Positions 7,240 to 14,185 of a stretch of 64,000 nt of DNA are shown piece by piece; positions within the stretch are counted from its first letter, which is position 1, and every line of letters begins with the position of its first letter. The stretch comes from JANMAT01 sp031359995 (lineage in GTDB: Bacteria > Actinomycetota > Acidimicrobiia > Acidimicrobiales > Ilumatobacteraceae): positions 12,425-76,424 of the forward strand of contig JANMAT010000081.1 of assembly GCA_031359995.1 (NCBI GenBank). Direction: 5' to 3'. The notes beneath the pieces were generated by a model. The model made no database searches. It was not told the DNA's origin and worked only from the letters and a program-made list of their open reading frames with translations. Position numbers and translations under genes: made by a program.

Positions 7240-8781
7240 GTGCCCGGAAGCATCACCTTCACCGTCGATGGTCACACCCACGAGGTGGCCGACACCGGCG
7301 CGTCCCTGCTCGACGTGCTGCGCGACCAGCTCGGGCTCCGCTCGGCCAAGGACGGCTGCGCCCCGCAGGGCCAGTGCGGGTGCTGCACGGTGCTCGTCGA
7401 CGGCCAGCCGCGCGTCGCCTGTGTGACCCCGGCGGCGCGCGTCGCCGGTCGCACGGTCACCACCGCCGCCGGCCTGCCCGACGACGCCCGCCAGCGCTGG
7501 GCCGCCTGCCTCACCGCCACCGGCGGCAGCCAGTGCGGCTTCTGCACGCCCGGCATCGTGGTGCGCCTGCACGGGCTCACCGAGCGCGGCGTCACCGACC
7601 GGCGCCAGATCGACCAGGCCCTGCTCGCCCACCTGTGCCGCTGCACCGGGTGGCAGACGATCCGCGACGCCGCGGCGTTGGCGGCCGCGGGCGCCGACCC
7701 GGCCGACGCCGATCGCGACCTCGCCGCCGCCGCCCGCCGGGCCACGATCGAAGGTCGCAGCCCCCAGACCGTGGGTCCGGCCATCGCGCTGGGCGACGGC
7801 GGCTTCGCCGACGACAACGCACCGGCCGACGCACTGGTCGCGGTGCGCGCCGCCGACGGCACGTGGGTCGTGGCCGACGACGTCAACGCGGCACGGGCCG
7901 AGGCGGGCAAGGTGCAGGGTCGCCGCACCACCGCCGCGCTCACGTGGCCGGTGGCCGTGCCCGACGGCGACTGGGTCCGCACCCTGCGGACCACCTGGGT
8001 GGAACCGGGCTACCTGGAGCCTGACGCGGCCTGGTGCGCACCGGGCGGCGAGCCGGCCACCGCGCTGGCCAACGGCGGCGCGTTCGGCGGCAAGCAGGCC
8101 ACCGACGTAGGCGCCGTGGCCCGGCGCCTGGCCGACGAGCACGACCGGCCCGTGCGGGTGCGCTACAGCCGCGAAGACGTGGTGCGCCTCGGCCCGAAGC
8201 GGCCGCCCCTCGCCGCCGGTGTGTGGGCCGACGGCACCGGGGTGGTGCGCGTCGCTCGCACCCCAGGCATCGCCGCCGCCATCGCCGCCGTGGCCCCCGG
8301 CCTGGTGGTGGCCGAGGTCGACGTGGCCGGCCCGCCCACCTCGGTCGGGGTGCGCGCCGCCGGCTGGGCCGAGGCGACCGTGCTGATGGCGTCGCTGGGC
8401 GAGGGCCCGGTCGACCACGTGCGCGCCCCTGACGGCGGCGAGGCGTGGGTGCACATCGACGACGACGGCGTGCACGTGCGCGTCCGCGCCGGGCGCGCCC
8501 TCGACGAGGTCGTGCTCCGCTCGTACTGCATCGGCGCCGTCCACCAGGCCCTCGGCTGGGTGCGCCACGAAGGCATCACCGTGAACGAGGCGGGTGAGCC
8601 CCAGGACCTCACCATCCGCTCGTTCGGCATCCTGCGCGCCGTCGACATGCCACTGGTGCACGTCACCATCGACGACGACGACGGCGAGCCCGTGAACGGC
8701 TCCGACGCCGTGTTCGCCGCCACCGCCGCGGCGGCCTGGCGGGCCGCCGGTCACCCGCCGTCCTGGCCCTGCGCCCGCTGA
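7240..8781 (+). CDS. compact xanthine-dehydrogenase-like fusion: 2Fe-2S domain plus reduced molybdopterin domain
   Basis: 513 residues. Residues 1-150 are the two 2Fe-2S domains of the small subunit of molybdenum hydroxylases (GCAPQGQCGCCTVLVDG, then QCGFCTPGIVVRLHG and LCRCTGW). The remaining 360 residues resemble a strongly shortened large subunit: TTWVEPGYLEPDAAW, ANGGAFGGKQAT, GRPVK-like RPVRVRYSRED, KRPPLAAGVWADG, and the C-terminal GEPVNGSDAVFAA, where Glu could be the active-site base. Normal large subunits have about 750 residues. No FAD subunit is nearby. It could be a functional minimal enzyme or a scaffold that lost catalysis. Substrate unknown. Confidence 0.75.
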   Translation: MPGSITFTVDGHTHEVADTGASLLDVLRDQLGLRSAKDGCAPQGQCGCCTVLVDGQPRVACVTPAARVAGRTVTTAAGLPDDARQRWAACLTATGGSQCGFCTPGIVVRLHGLTERGVTDRRQIDQALLAHLCRCTGWQTIRDAAALAAAGADPADADRDLAAAARRATIEGRSPQTVGPAIALGDGGFADDNAPADALVAVRAADGTWVVADDVNAARAEAGKVQGRRTTAALTWPVAVPDGDWVRTLRTTWVEPGYLEPDAAWCAPGGEPATALANGGAFGGKQATDVGAVARRLADEHDRPVRVRYSREDVVRLGPKRPPLAAGVWADGTGVVRVARTPGIAAAIAAVAPGLVVAEVDVAGPPTSVGVRAAGWAEATVLMASLGEGPVDHVRAPDGGEAWVHIDDDGVHVRVRAGRALDEVVLRSYCIGAVHQALGWVRHEGITVNEAGEPQDLTIRSFGILRAVDMPLVHVTIDDDDGEPVNGSDAVFAATAAAAWRAAGHPPSWPCAR

Positions 8782-8789
8782 CGGGCGGC

Positions 8790-8795
8790 TACGGT
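8790..8795 (+). promoter_or_regulatory. -10 element TACGGT of ridA
   Basis: TACGGT ends 8 nt before ATG 8804. Confidence 0.5.
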
Positions 8796-8803
8796 CGGCG
8801 GCC

Positions 8804-9157
8804 ATGACGAAGCCCCTCGGTCCCTACACCCCTGTCGTGCGCGCCGGCGATTGGTTGATCGTGTCCGGCCAGCTCGGCCAGCTCGACGGCCAACTCGTGG
8901 AGGGCCTGGGCGCCCAGACCAGCCAGGTCGTCGCCAACCTGACCACGCTCCTGGAGAGCGAGGGCGCCGCCCTGACCGACATCGCCAAGACGTTGTGCTT
9001 CCTCGTCGACTTCTCGCCCGAGGTGTTCGCCACGTTCAACGACGCCTACGTCGCCGGCTTCGCCGGGCACCGCCCCGCCCGTTCCACCATCGGCGTCGCC
9101 GCCCTGCCCGGTGGCGCGTCGGTCGAGATCGAGGCGTGGGCCTACAAGCCGCAGTGA
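8804..9157 (+). CDS. ridA: RidA-family enamine/imine deaminase
   Basis: 117 residues, near family length. The C-terminal GHRPARSTIGVAALPGGASVEIEAWAY contains the Arg that binds the substrate carboxylate, and the Glu of VEIEA is conserved. RidA hydrolyses reactive 2-aminoacrylate and related imines made by PLP enzymes. A PLP decarboxylase is encoded 230 bp downstream. The ATG follows TACGGT at 8 nt with no Shine-Dalgarno. Confidence 0.88.
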   Translation: MTKPLGPYTPVVRAGDWLIVSGQLGQLDGQLVEGLGAQTSQVVANLTTLLESEGAALTDIAKTLCFLVDFSPEVFATFNDAYVAGFAGHRPARSTIGVAALPGGASVEIEAWAYKPQ

Positions 9158-9189
9158 CGGCCGGCCCGGGTGCGCCCGATCGGGCGCGC

Positions 9190-9195
9190 TAGCCT
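9190..9195 (+). promoter_or_regulatory. -10 element TAGCCT of the small membrane protein gene
   Basis: TAGCCT ends 7 nt before ATG 9203. Confidence 0.5.
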
Positions 9196-9202
9196 GGCCC
9201 AC

Positions 9203-9358
9203 ATGGCCGGAGTCGTCGCGATCATCATCGCCCTCATCGTCGTCCCCATTGGTTTCATCCTGTCGATGACGGCCGTCGCCGGGCTGCTGGGCACGCTCCT
9301 CACGCGTGACGGCGCCGCCCGCCACGAGGGTTCCGAGCTGCTCGAGCTCAACCGCTGA
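9203..9358 (+). CDS. small single-pass membrane protein (51 aa)
   Basis: 51 residues: MAGVVAIIIALIVVPIGF then ILSMTAVAGLLGTLL is one long or two short hydrophobic segments, followed by a charged tail TRDGAARHEGSELLELNR. Support for coding comes from the leaderless promoter at the right distance and a sensible hydrophobic/charged layout. I do not recognise a family; a regulator or subunit of a membrane complex is possible. Confidence 0.6.
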   Translation: MAGVVAIIIALIVVPIGFILSMTAVAGLLGTLLTRDGAARHEGSELLELNR

Positions 9359-9384
9359 GCGCGCCCGAGCGGCGGGCTCCTCCC

Positions 9385-10782
9385 ATGGACGATCTGCCGC
9401 ACTCAGCCATGCACCGCCGCGATGCGGCGACCGATGTCCTGACCCAGGCCATCCTCCGCTACGCCGTCGATCGCACCCGCCTCGACCCGCCGCCGCTCGA
9501 CCATCCCCGCACCGAGGACGAGCTGCGAGCCATGTGCGGGCGCACCGTCACCGACGAAGGCATCGGCGGCCTGGAAGCCCTGCGCGTGTTCGGCGACGTG
9601 CTGGCGCCGGCGTGCATCAGCATCGACCACCCGCGCTACCTGTCGTTCGTGCCCGCCGCCCCCACCGAGGCAGCCATCCTGTTCGACCTCGTGGTCGGGG
9701 CGTCCAGCATCTACGCCGGCTCGTGGCTGGAGGGGTCGGGCGCGGTGTTCGCCGAGAACGAGGCGTTGGCGTGGATCGCCCGGTTGGCCGGCCTGCCCGA
9801 GACCGCCGGCGGCGTGTTCGTGTCGGGCGGCTCGGCCGGCAACCTGTCGGCCCTGGTGGCGGCGCGCACCCGCTGGCGCGACGCCGACGAGACGGGCACC
9901 CGCAATGCCCAGCGTGGCATCGTGCTGGCGTCGAAGGGCGTGCACTCCTCGGTCGTGTCGGCGGCGCGGGTCATGGACGTCGACGTGGTGCGCGTGCCCA
10001 CCGACGAGCGCGGGCGCCTCGCGGGGTCGGCCCTGGCCGGCGCCGTGGCGACGATGAGCGACACCGACCGCGGCCGCGTGTTCGCGGTGGCCGTGACCGC
10101 CGGCACCACCAACGCCGGCATCGTCGACGACATCGACGGTGCCGCCGGCGTGGCGGCCGCCCACGGCTGGTGGCTCCACGTGGACGGCGCCTACGGCGGT
10201 GCCGCTCTGGCTGCCGCCTCGGTGCGGCCCCTCTTCCACGGCGTCGAGCGGGCCGACAGCTTCATCGTCGACCCCCACAAGTGGCTCTTCGCGCCCTACG
10301 ACTGCTGCGCCCTGCTCTACCGCGACCCGCAGCAGGCCCGGCACGCCCACGCCCAGCACGCCGAGTACCTCGACGTGCTCACCGACCGCCCCGAGTGGAA
10401 CCCGAGCGACTTCGCCTACCACCTGACGCGTCGGGCCCGCGGGTTGGCGTTCTGGTTCAGCCTCGCCACCTACGGCACGCGCCGCTACGCCGAGGCCATC
10501 GAAGCGTGCCTGGCCCTCACGCGCGAAGCGGCCGAGCTCGTGCGCACCCACCCCACCACCGAGCTGGTGATGGAGCCCGAGCTCTCGGTGGTGCTGTTCC
10601 GACGCCACGGCTGGACGCCCGCCGACTACCACGCCTGGAGCGACCGGGTGCTCGACGCGGGCCTCACGCTCACCGTGCCCACCTCATGGGAGGGCGAGAC
10701 GATGCTGCGGTTCTGCTTCGTGAACCCCCGCACCACGGGGGCCGACGTGGCCGCCATCCTGGCCACCCTCGACCACCCCTGA
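9385..10782 (+). CDS. PLP-dependent decarboxylase (group II, aromatic amino acid decarboxylase-like)
   Basis: 465 residues. Hallmarks in order: HPRYLSFVPAAPTEAAILFDL, GVFVSGGSAGNLSALVAAR (phosphate binding), GTTNAGIVDDIDG, WLHVDGAYGGAAL (Asp contacting the pyridine nitrogen) and DPHKWLFAPYDCC with the Schiff-base Lys near residue 299. This is the group II decarboxylase family, which includes aromatic amino acid, glutamate and tyrosine enzymes. The substrate is not evident, though the overall pattern is nearest to aromatic-L-amino-acid decarboxylases. It ends at a hairpin facing the LPSTG gene. Confidence 0.87.
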   Translation: MDDLPHSAMHRRDAATDVLTQAILRYAVDRTRLDPPPLDHPRTEDELRAMCGRTVTDEGIGGLEALRVFGDVLAPACISIDHPRYLSFVPAAPTEAAILFDLVVGASSIYAGSWLEGSGAVFAENEALAWIARLAGLPETAGGVFVSGGSAGNLSALVAARTRWRDADETGTRNAQRGIVLASKGVHSSVVSAARVMDVDVVRVPTDERGRLAGSALAGAVATMSDTDRGRVFAVAVTAGTTNAGIVDDIDGAAGVAAAHGWWLHVDGAYGGAALAAASVRPLFHGVERADSFIVDPHKWLFAPYDCCALLYRDPQQARHAHAQHAEYLDVLTDRPEWNPSDFAYHLTRRARGLAFWFSLATYGTRRYAEAIEACLALTREAAELVRTHPTTELVMEPELSVVLFRRHGWTPADYHAWSDRVLDAGLTLTVPTSWEGETMLRFCFVNPRTTGADVAAILATLDHP

Positions 10783-10821
10783 ACCCGACGCGGGCGATCT
10801 GGCGGCGACCCGAAAAACGGT

Positions 10822-10849
10822 CGAGGTGCGAGCCGAAGCCCGCACCTCG
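10822..10849. terminator. hairpin between convergent genes
   Basis: CGAGGTGCG and CGCACCTCG form a perfect 9-bp stem with a 10-nt loop, preceded by AAAAA, between the decarboxylase and LPSTG genes. Confidence 0.6.
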
Positions 10850-10876
10850 TCGTGGTTCCCGCTGAACTCGGAAGGG

Positions 10877-11473
10877 TCAGTCGATGGCGGCGCCGGCCAC
10901 CCGCCGGCGAGCGGCGAGCAGGAGGCCACCGGCGACGACGAAGCCACCAGCGTAGAGGAGGATCGTGTTGGTGCCGCCGGCGCCCGTGGAGGGCAGCCGC
11001 GGTCCAGCGTTGCGGACGCCGGCCGGCGCGTTCGTGACCTGCTCGGCCTCGACCTGGGCCGGGTCCTCGGTCGTGGCGCCCTGGGTGATGGGCGGTGAGG
11101 TGAGCTCGGGAGGCACGACGGCCCGGGGGCCGTCGGTGGTCGTGGTCGTGGCCTTCGTGGTGGTCGTGTCTTCGACGGTCGTGGTGGTCGCCGCGGTCGA
11201 CGACGTGGTGCTCCCCACGCTCGACGACGACGAGGACGGCGCCGAGCTGGACGACGAGCGGGGCGCACTGCTGGCGCTGGCGCTCACCGGCGGCGCGCTC
11301 GACGACGAACGGGGCGCACTGCTGGCGCTGGCGCTCACCGGCGGCGCACTGGAAGGCGTGCCCGTGGCCCAGGCCGGACTGGCCATCAGGACACCGGCAA
11401 GGATGCCGCCACCTAGGAGCAGCGCCTGGGCGGAGCTCCGCCGCTTCGACCGATTCCTTGGTTGCCCGTGCAT
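10877..11473 (-). CDS. LPSTG-type sortase-anchored Ser/Thr-rich surface protein
   Basis: 198 residues. Signal peptide (RRSSAQALLLGGGILAGVLMASPAWATG), a low-complexity Ser/Ala/Pro stretch with two copies of a 17-residue unit (PPVSASASSAPRSSS type), a Thr stretch, then a sorting signal: RLPSTGAGG, a membrane segment (TILLYAGGFVVAGGLLLA) and ARRR. A sortase should cleave at Thr-Gly and attach the protein to the wall. ATG 11473 is chosen over earlier in-frame starts because GGAGGG lies 8 nt upstream and the signal peptide follows directly. No sortase gene is in the window. Confidence 0.82.
   Translation of the reverse strand: MHGQPRNRSKRRSSAQALLLGGGILAGVLMASPAWATGTPSSAPPVSASASSAPRSSSSAPPVSASASSAPRSSSSSAPSSSSSSVGSTTSSTAATTTTVEDTTTTKATTTTTDGPRAVVPPELTSPPITQGATTEDPAQVEAEQVTNAPAGVRNAGPRLPSTGAGGTNTILLYAGGFVVAGGLLLAARRRVAGAAID
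11250..11351. repeat. 51-bp tandem duplication in the LPSTG gene
   Basis: Two near-identical 51-bp copies begin at about 11250 and 11301 (only a few differences in the first 50 bases), in frame, giving two 17-residue Ser/Ala/Pro units. Confidence 0.8.
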
Positions 11474-11718
11474 TGGTCCACCCTCCGGGGTGCTCTCGCC
11501 CATGATCCAGAAAGGCCAAGCCTTGAACATGTCTTGGCTATCTCTGGCGTTGCTCTTCACTATGACCGCTAAGAACCCCCGCGGTGGGCACAAGTACACG
11601 CGCCGCGGACATCGTCACGGTCTTGTAACTATCTTGAGACAGGTACGATACAACTTTAACCCAGGCGGCTGACGTTGGACAGTGGCCCATTCGGCTCATC
11701 GCGCCGAGCACGGCCTGC
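11474..11718 (-). promoter_or_regulatory. long, less GC-rich leader of the LPSTG gene
   Basis: Non-coding stretch between the LPSTG and dapD genes. On the minus strand TTGTAT and TAGTTA with a 16-bp spacer (11628-11655 region) could be a promoter, which would give a leader of about 150 nt, unusual in a window where many genes are leaderless. GCCAAG and CTTGGC form a small stem near 11513-11536. I recognise no known riboswitch class. Confidence 0.35.
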
Positions 11719-12648
11719 TCAGTTGGCATGGAGCACGGCGTTCAACCCGCCCCACTCGCCTTTTCGGGGCCGGGCCCGCACCGTGCCCGTCTCACTGTCT
11801 CGGATGTAGAGCAGGTTGGAGGCGCCCGACAGTTCGCGGCCCTTCACGACCTCGCCGTCGGGCAGGGTGACCCGCGTGCCCGCTGTCACGTACAGCCCGG
11901 CCTCCACGATGCAGTCGTCACCCAGGCTGATGCCGATGCCGGCGTTGGCGCCCAGCAGACACCGCTCGCCGATGCGGACGACCTCCTTGCCGCCGCCCGA
12001 CAGCGTCCCCATGATCGACGCCCCACCGCCCACGTCGCTGTGGGCGCCGACGACGACCCCGGCGGAGATGCGCCCCTCGACCATCGAAGGCCCGAGCGTG
12101 CCCGCGTTGAAGTTCACGAAGCCCTCGTGCATCACGGTCGTGCCGTCGGCCAGATGGGCACCCAGGCGCACCCGGTCGGCATCGGCGATGCGGACGCCGC
12201 TCGGGATGACGTAGTCGACCATGCGGGGGAACTTGTCGAGCCCGTGCACCAGCACGGGCGCGTCGACCATCAGGCGCAGCCGCGTCGTCTCGAAGTCGTC
12301 GGGCGCGCACGGCCCGGCGTTGGTCCACACCACGTTGTTGAGCGTGGCGAAGATGCCGTCCATGGCCAGCGAATGGGGTGCCACGACGCGGTGCGACAGC
12401 AGGTGCAGACGCAGGTAGGCGTCGGCGGCGTCGGCCGGCGGCGTGTCGAGGTCGATCACCGTGGTCACCACGCGGCGTGTGACACCGCGCCGGGCATCGT
12501 CGCCGGCCAGGCGACCGAGCAGCTCGCGGTCGACCGTCAGCACCGACGGGTCGGCGCCCAGCGCCACCTCCGGGTAGCGCACGTCGAGCACCTTGTCGCT
12601 GTCGGCGCGCACCGTGGCCACGCCCAATCCCACCGCTGACCTCGTCAT
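11719..12648 (-). CDS. dapD: 2,3,4,5-tetrahydropyridine-2,6-dicarboxylate N-succinyltransferase (actinobacterial DapD)
   Basis: 309 residues, the longer actinobacterial form. The C-terminal half is a left-handed beta helix built of hexapeptide repeats: ISAGVVVGAHSDVGGGASIMGTLSGGGKEVVRIGERCLLGANAGIGISLGDDCIVEAGLYVTAG. The enzyme uses succinyl-CoA to make N-succinyl-2-amino-6-ketopimelate on the lysine and diaminopimelate pathway, forming a trimer. Start at ATG 12648, 8 nt after TACCGT. Other dap genes are not in the window. Confidence 0.92.
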   Translation of the reverse strand: MTRSAVGLGVATVRADSDKVLDVRYPEVALGADPSVLTVDRELLGRLAGDDARRGVTRRVVTTVIDLDTPPADAADAYLRLHLLSHRVVAPHSLAMDGIFATLNNVVWTNAGPCAPDDFETTRLRLMVDAPVLVHGLDKFPRMVDYVIPSGVRIADADRVRLGAHLADGTTVMHEGFVNFNAGTLGPSMVEGRISAGVVVGAHSDVGGGASIMGTLSGGGKEVVRIGERCLLGANAGIGISLGDDCIVEAGLYVTAGTRVTLPDGEVVKGRELSGASNLLYIRDSETGTVRARPRKGEWGGLNAVLHAN

Positions 12649-12656
12649 GGGCCGAC

Positions 12657-12662
12657 ACGGTA
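12657..12662 (-). promoter_or_regulatory. -10 element TACCGT of dapD
   Basis: TACCGT ends 8 nt before ATG 12648. Confidence 0.5.
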
Positions 12663-12733
12663 CGGGGTGGCGCCACACCGGTGCCACGGCAAACGGACGC
12701 CGGCGACCCCGGCACGGCCGGATGGGCCGGCAC

Positions 12734-12739
12734 TAGCGT
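12734..12739 (+). promoter_or_regulatory. -10 element TAGCGT of the amidohydrolase gene
   Basis: TAGCGT ends 6 nt before ATG 12746. Confidence 0.55.
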
Positions 12740-12745
12740 TCCGCC

Positions 12746-14104
12746 ATGGCACAGCTGTTGATCCGGGGCGCCGATCTGGTCGCCACGATGGACGTCGACC
12801 AGCGGGAGATCCCCGGCGGCTGGGTGGCGATCGACGGCGGTCTGGTGGTGGCCGTGGGCGGTCCCGCCGACCCACCGCCGCCGGCCGACCGCGTAGTCGA
12901 CGCGTCGGGGTGCCTGGTCACGCCCGGGCTGGTGAACACCCACCACCACATGTTCCAGAACCTCACGCGCGCCTGGCCGCCGATGACCGACAAGCCCCTG
13001 TTCGGCTGGCTCCAGTCGCTCTACCCGCAGTGGCGCCGACTCGACGAGGAGGGCGCGTTCATCTCGGCGTGGATCGGCCTGGCCGAGCTGGCCCTGTCGG
13101 GCTGCACCACCTCGACCGACCACCTCTACCTGCACCCGCACCACGGCGGCGACCTGCTGGCGGCCGAGATCACCGCGGCACGCGAGCTCGGCATGCGCTT
13201 CCACCCGACGCGGGGCGCCATGTCGCTCGGCGAATCGAAGGGTGGGCTGCCCCCCGACGACGTGGTGGCCGACGACGACGACATCCTGGCCGCCTTCGCC
13301 GACGCGGTGGGCCGCCACCACGACCGTGCCCACGGCGCCATGGTGCGCATCGCCCTGGCGCCGTGCTCGCCGTTCAGCGTCACGCCCGACCTGATGCGTC
13401 GCACCGCGGCGCTGGCCGAGCAGCTCGACGTGCGCCTGCACACCCACCTGGCCGAGAACGCCGAGGACGACGAGTTCTCGCGGGCCCAGTTCGGGATGCG
13501 ACCGGCCGAGTACCTGGCCGACGTCGGCTGGTGCCACGACCACACGTGGGTCGCCCACTGCGTGACCCCCGGGCCGGCCGACATCGCCCGGCTCGGCGCG
13601 GCCCGGGTCGGCGTGGCCCACTGCCCGAGCTCGAACCTCATCCTGGCGTCGGGCATCGCGCCCGTGGTGGCGCTGCGGCGGGCGGGCAGCCCGGTGGGGC
13701 TCGGCGTCGATGGTTCGTCGTCGGCCGACAGCGGGTCGCTGTGGCTCGAGGCCCGCCAGGCCATGCTGCTGGCCAAGCTGCGCGACGGTGCCGGCGCCGC
13801 CACCGCCCGCACGGCGCTCGAGATGGCCACCCGGGGCGGGGCGGCGTGCCTGGGTCGCCTGGGCGAGATCGGCGAACTGAGCGTCGGGGCCGTGGGCGAC
13901 GTGGCGGTGTGGTCGCTGCAGGGGCCCTTGTTCGCCGGGGCCATCGCCGACCCGGTCGAGGCGTGGCTGCGGTGCGGGCCGGTGTTCGCGCGCCACACCA
14001 TCGTGGCCGGGGTGCCCGTGGTGAGCGACGGCCAGTTGGTGCACCCCGCGCTCGACGAGCGCCTGGCCCAGCACCGCGCCGTGGCCACGCGCCTGCAGGC
14101 CTGA
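12746..14104 (+). CDS. amidohydrolase, 8-oxoguanine deaminase-like
   Basis: 452 residues of the metal-dependent amidohydrolase superfamily. The first two metal His are in TPGLVNTHHHMFQNLTRAWP; LHTHLAENAEDDEFS provides the third His and Glu; WVAHCVTP gives the next His; and the metal-binding Asp is in VGLGVDGSSSADSGSL. The QNLTRAWP segment, the SLYPQWRRLDEE segment and the VDGSSS(A)D context match the 8-oxoguanine deaminase and hydroxydechloroatrazine hydrolase branch. It probably deaminates an oxidised purine or related heterocycle. Single gene, divergent from dapD. Confidence 0.83.
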   Translation: MAQLLIRGADLVATMDVDQREIPGGWVAIDGGLVVAVGGPADPPPPADRVVDASGCLVTPGLVNTHHHMFQNLTRAWPPMTDKPLFGWLQSLYPQWRRLDEEGAFISAWIGLAELALSGCTTSTDHLYLHPHHGGDLLAAEITAARELGMRFHPTRGAMSLGESKGGLPPDDVVADDDDILAAFADAVGRHHDRAHGAMVRIALAPCSPFSVTPDLMRRTAALAEQLDVRLHTHLAENAEDDEFSRAQFGMRPAEYLADVGWCHDHTWVAHCVTPGPADIARLGAARVGVAHCPSSNLILASGIAPVVALRRAGSPVGLGVDGSSSADSGSLWLEARQAMLLAKLRDGAGAATARTALEMATRGGAACLGRLGEIGELSVGAVGDVAVWSLQGPLFAGAIADPVEAWLRCGPVFARHTIVAGVPVVSDGQLVHPALDERLAQHRAVATRLQA

Positions 14105-14172
14105 ACCCCGCCCGCACCCGCACCTCCACCCGTACCTCCCCCCCATGACACCTTTCGGGGGTGGATATCTCT

Positions 14173-14178
14173 TAGGGT
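14173..14178 (+). promoter_or_regulatory. -10 element TAGGGT of the arylsulfotransferase gene
   Basis: TAGGGT ends 7 nt before ATG 14186, which favours this start over GTG 14177 inside the element. Confidence 0.55.
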
Positions 14179-14185
14179 GGCGACC

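Noticed and set aside
6838..8805. A 655-codon minus-strand frame opposite the hydroxylase-like gene
   Set aside because: No domain pattern; the plus-strand frame has clear cofactor motifs and a promoter.
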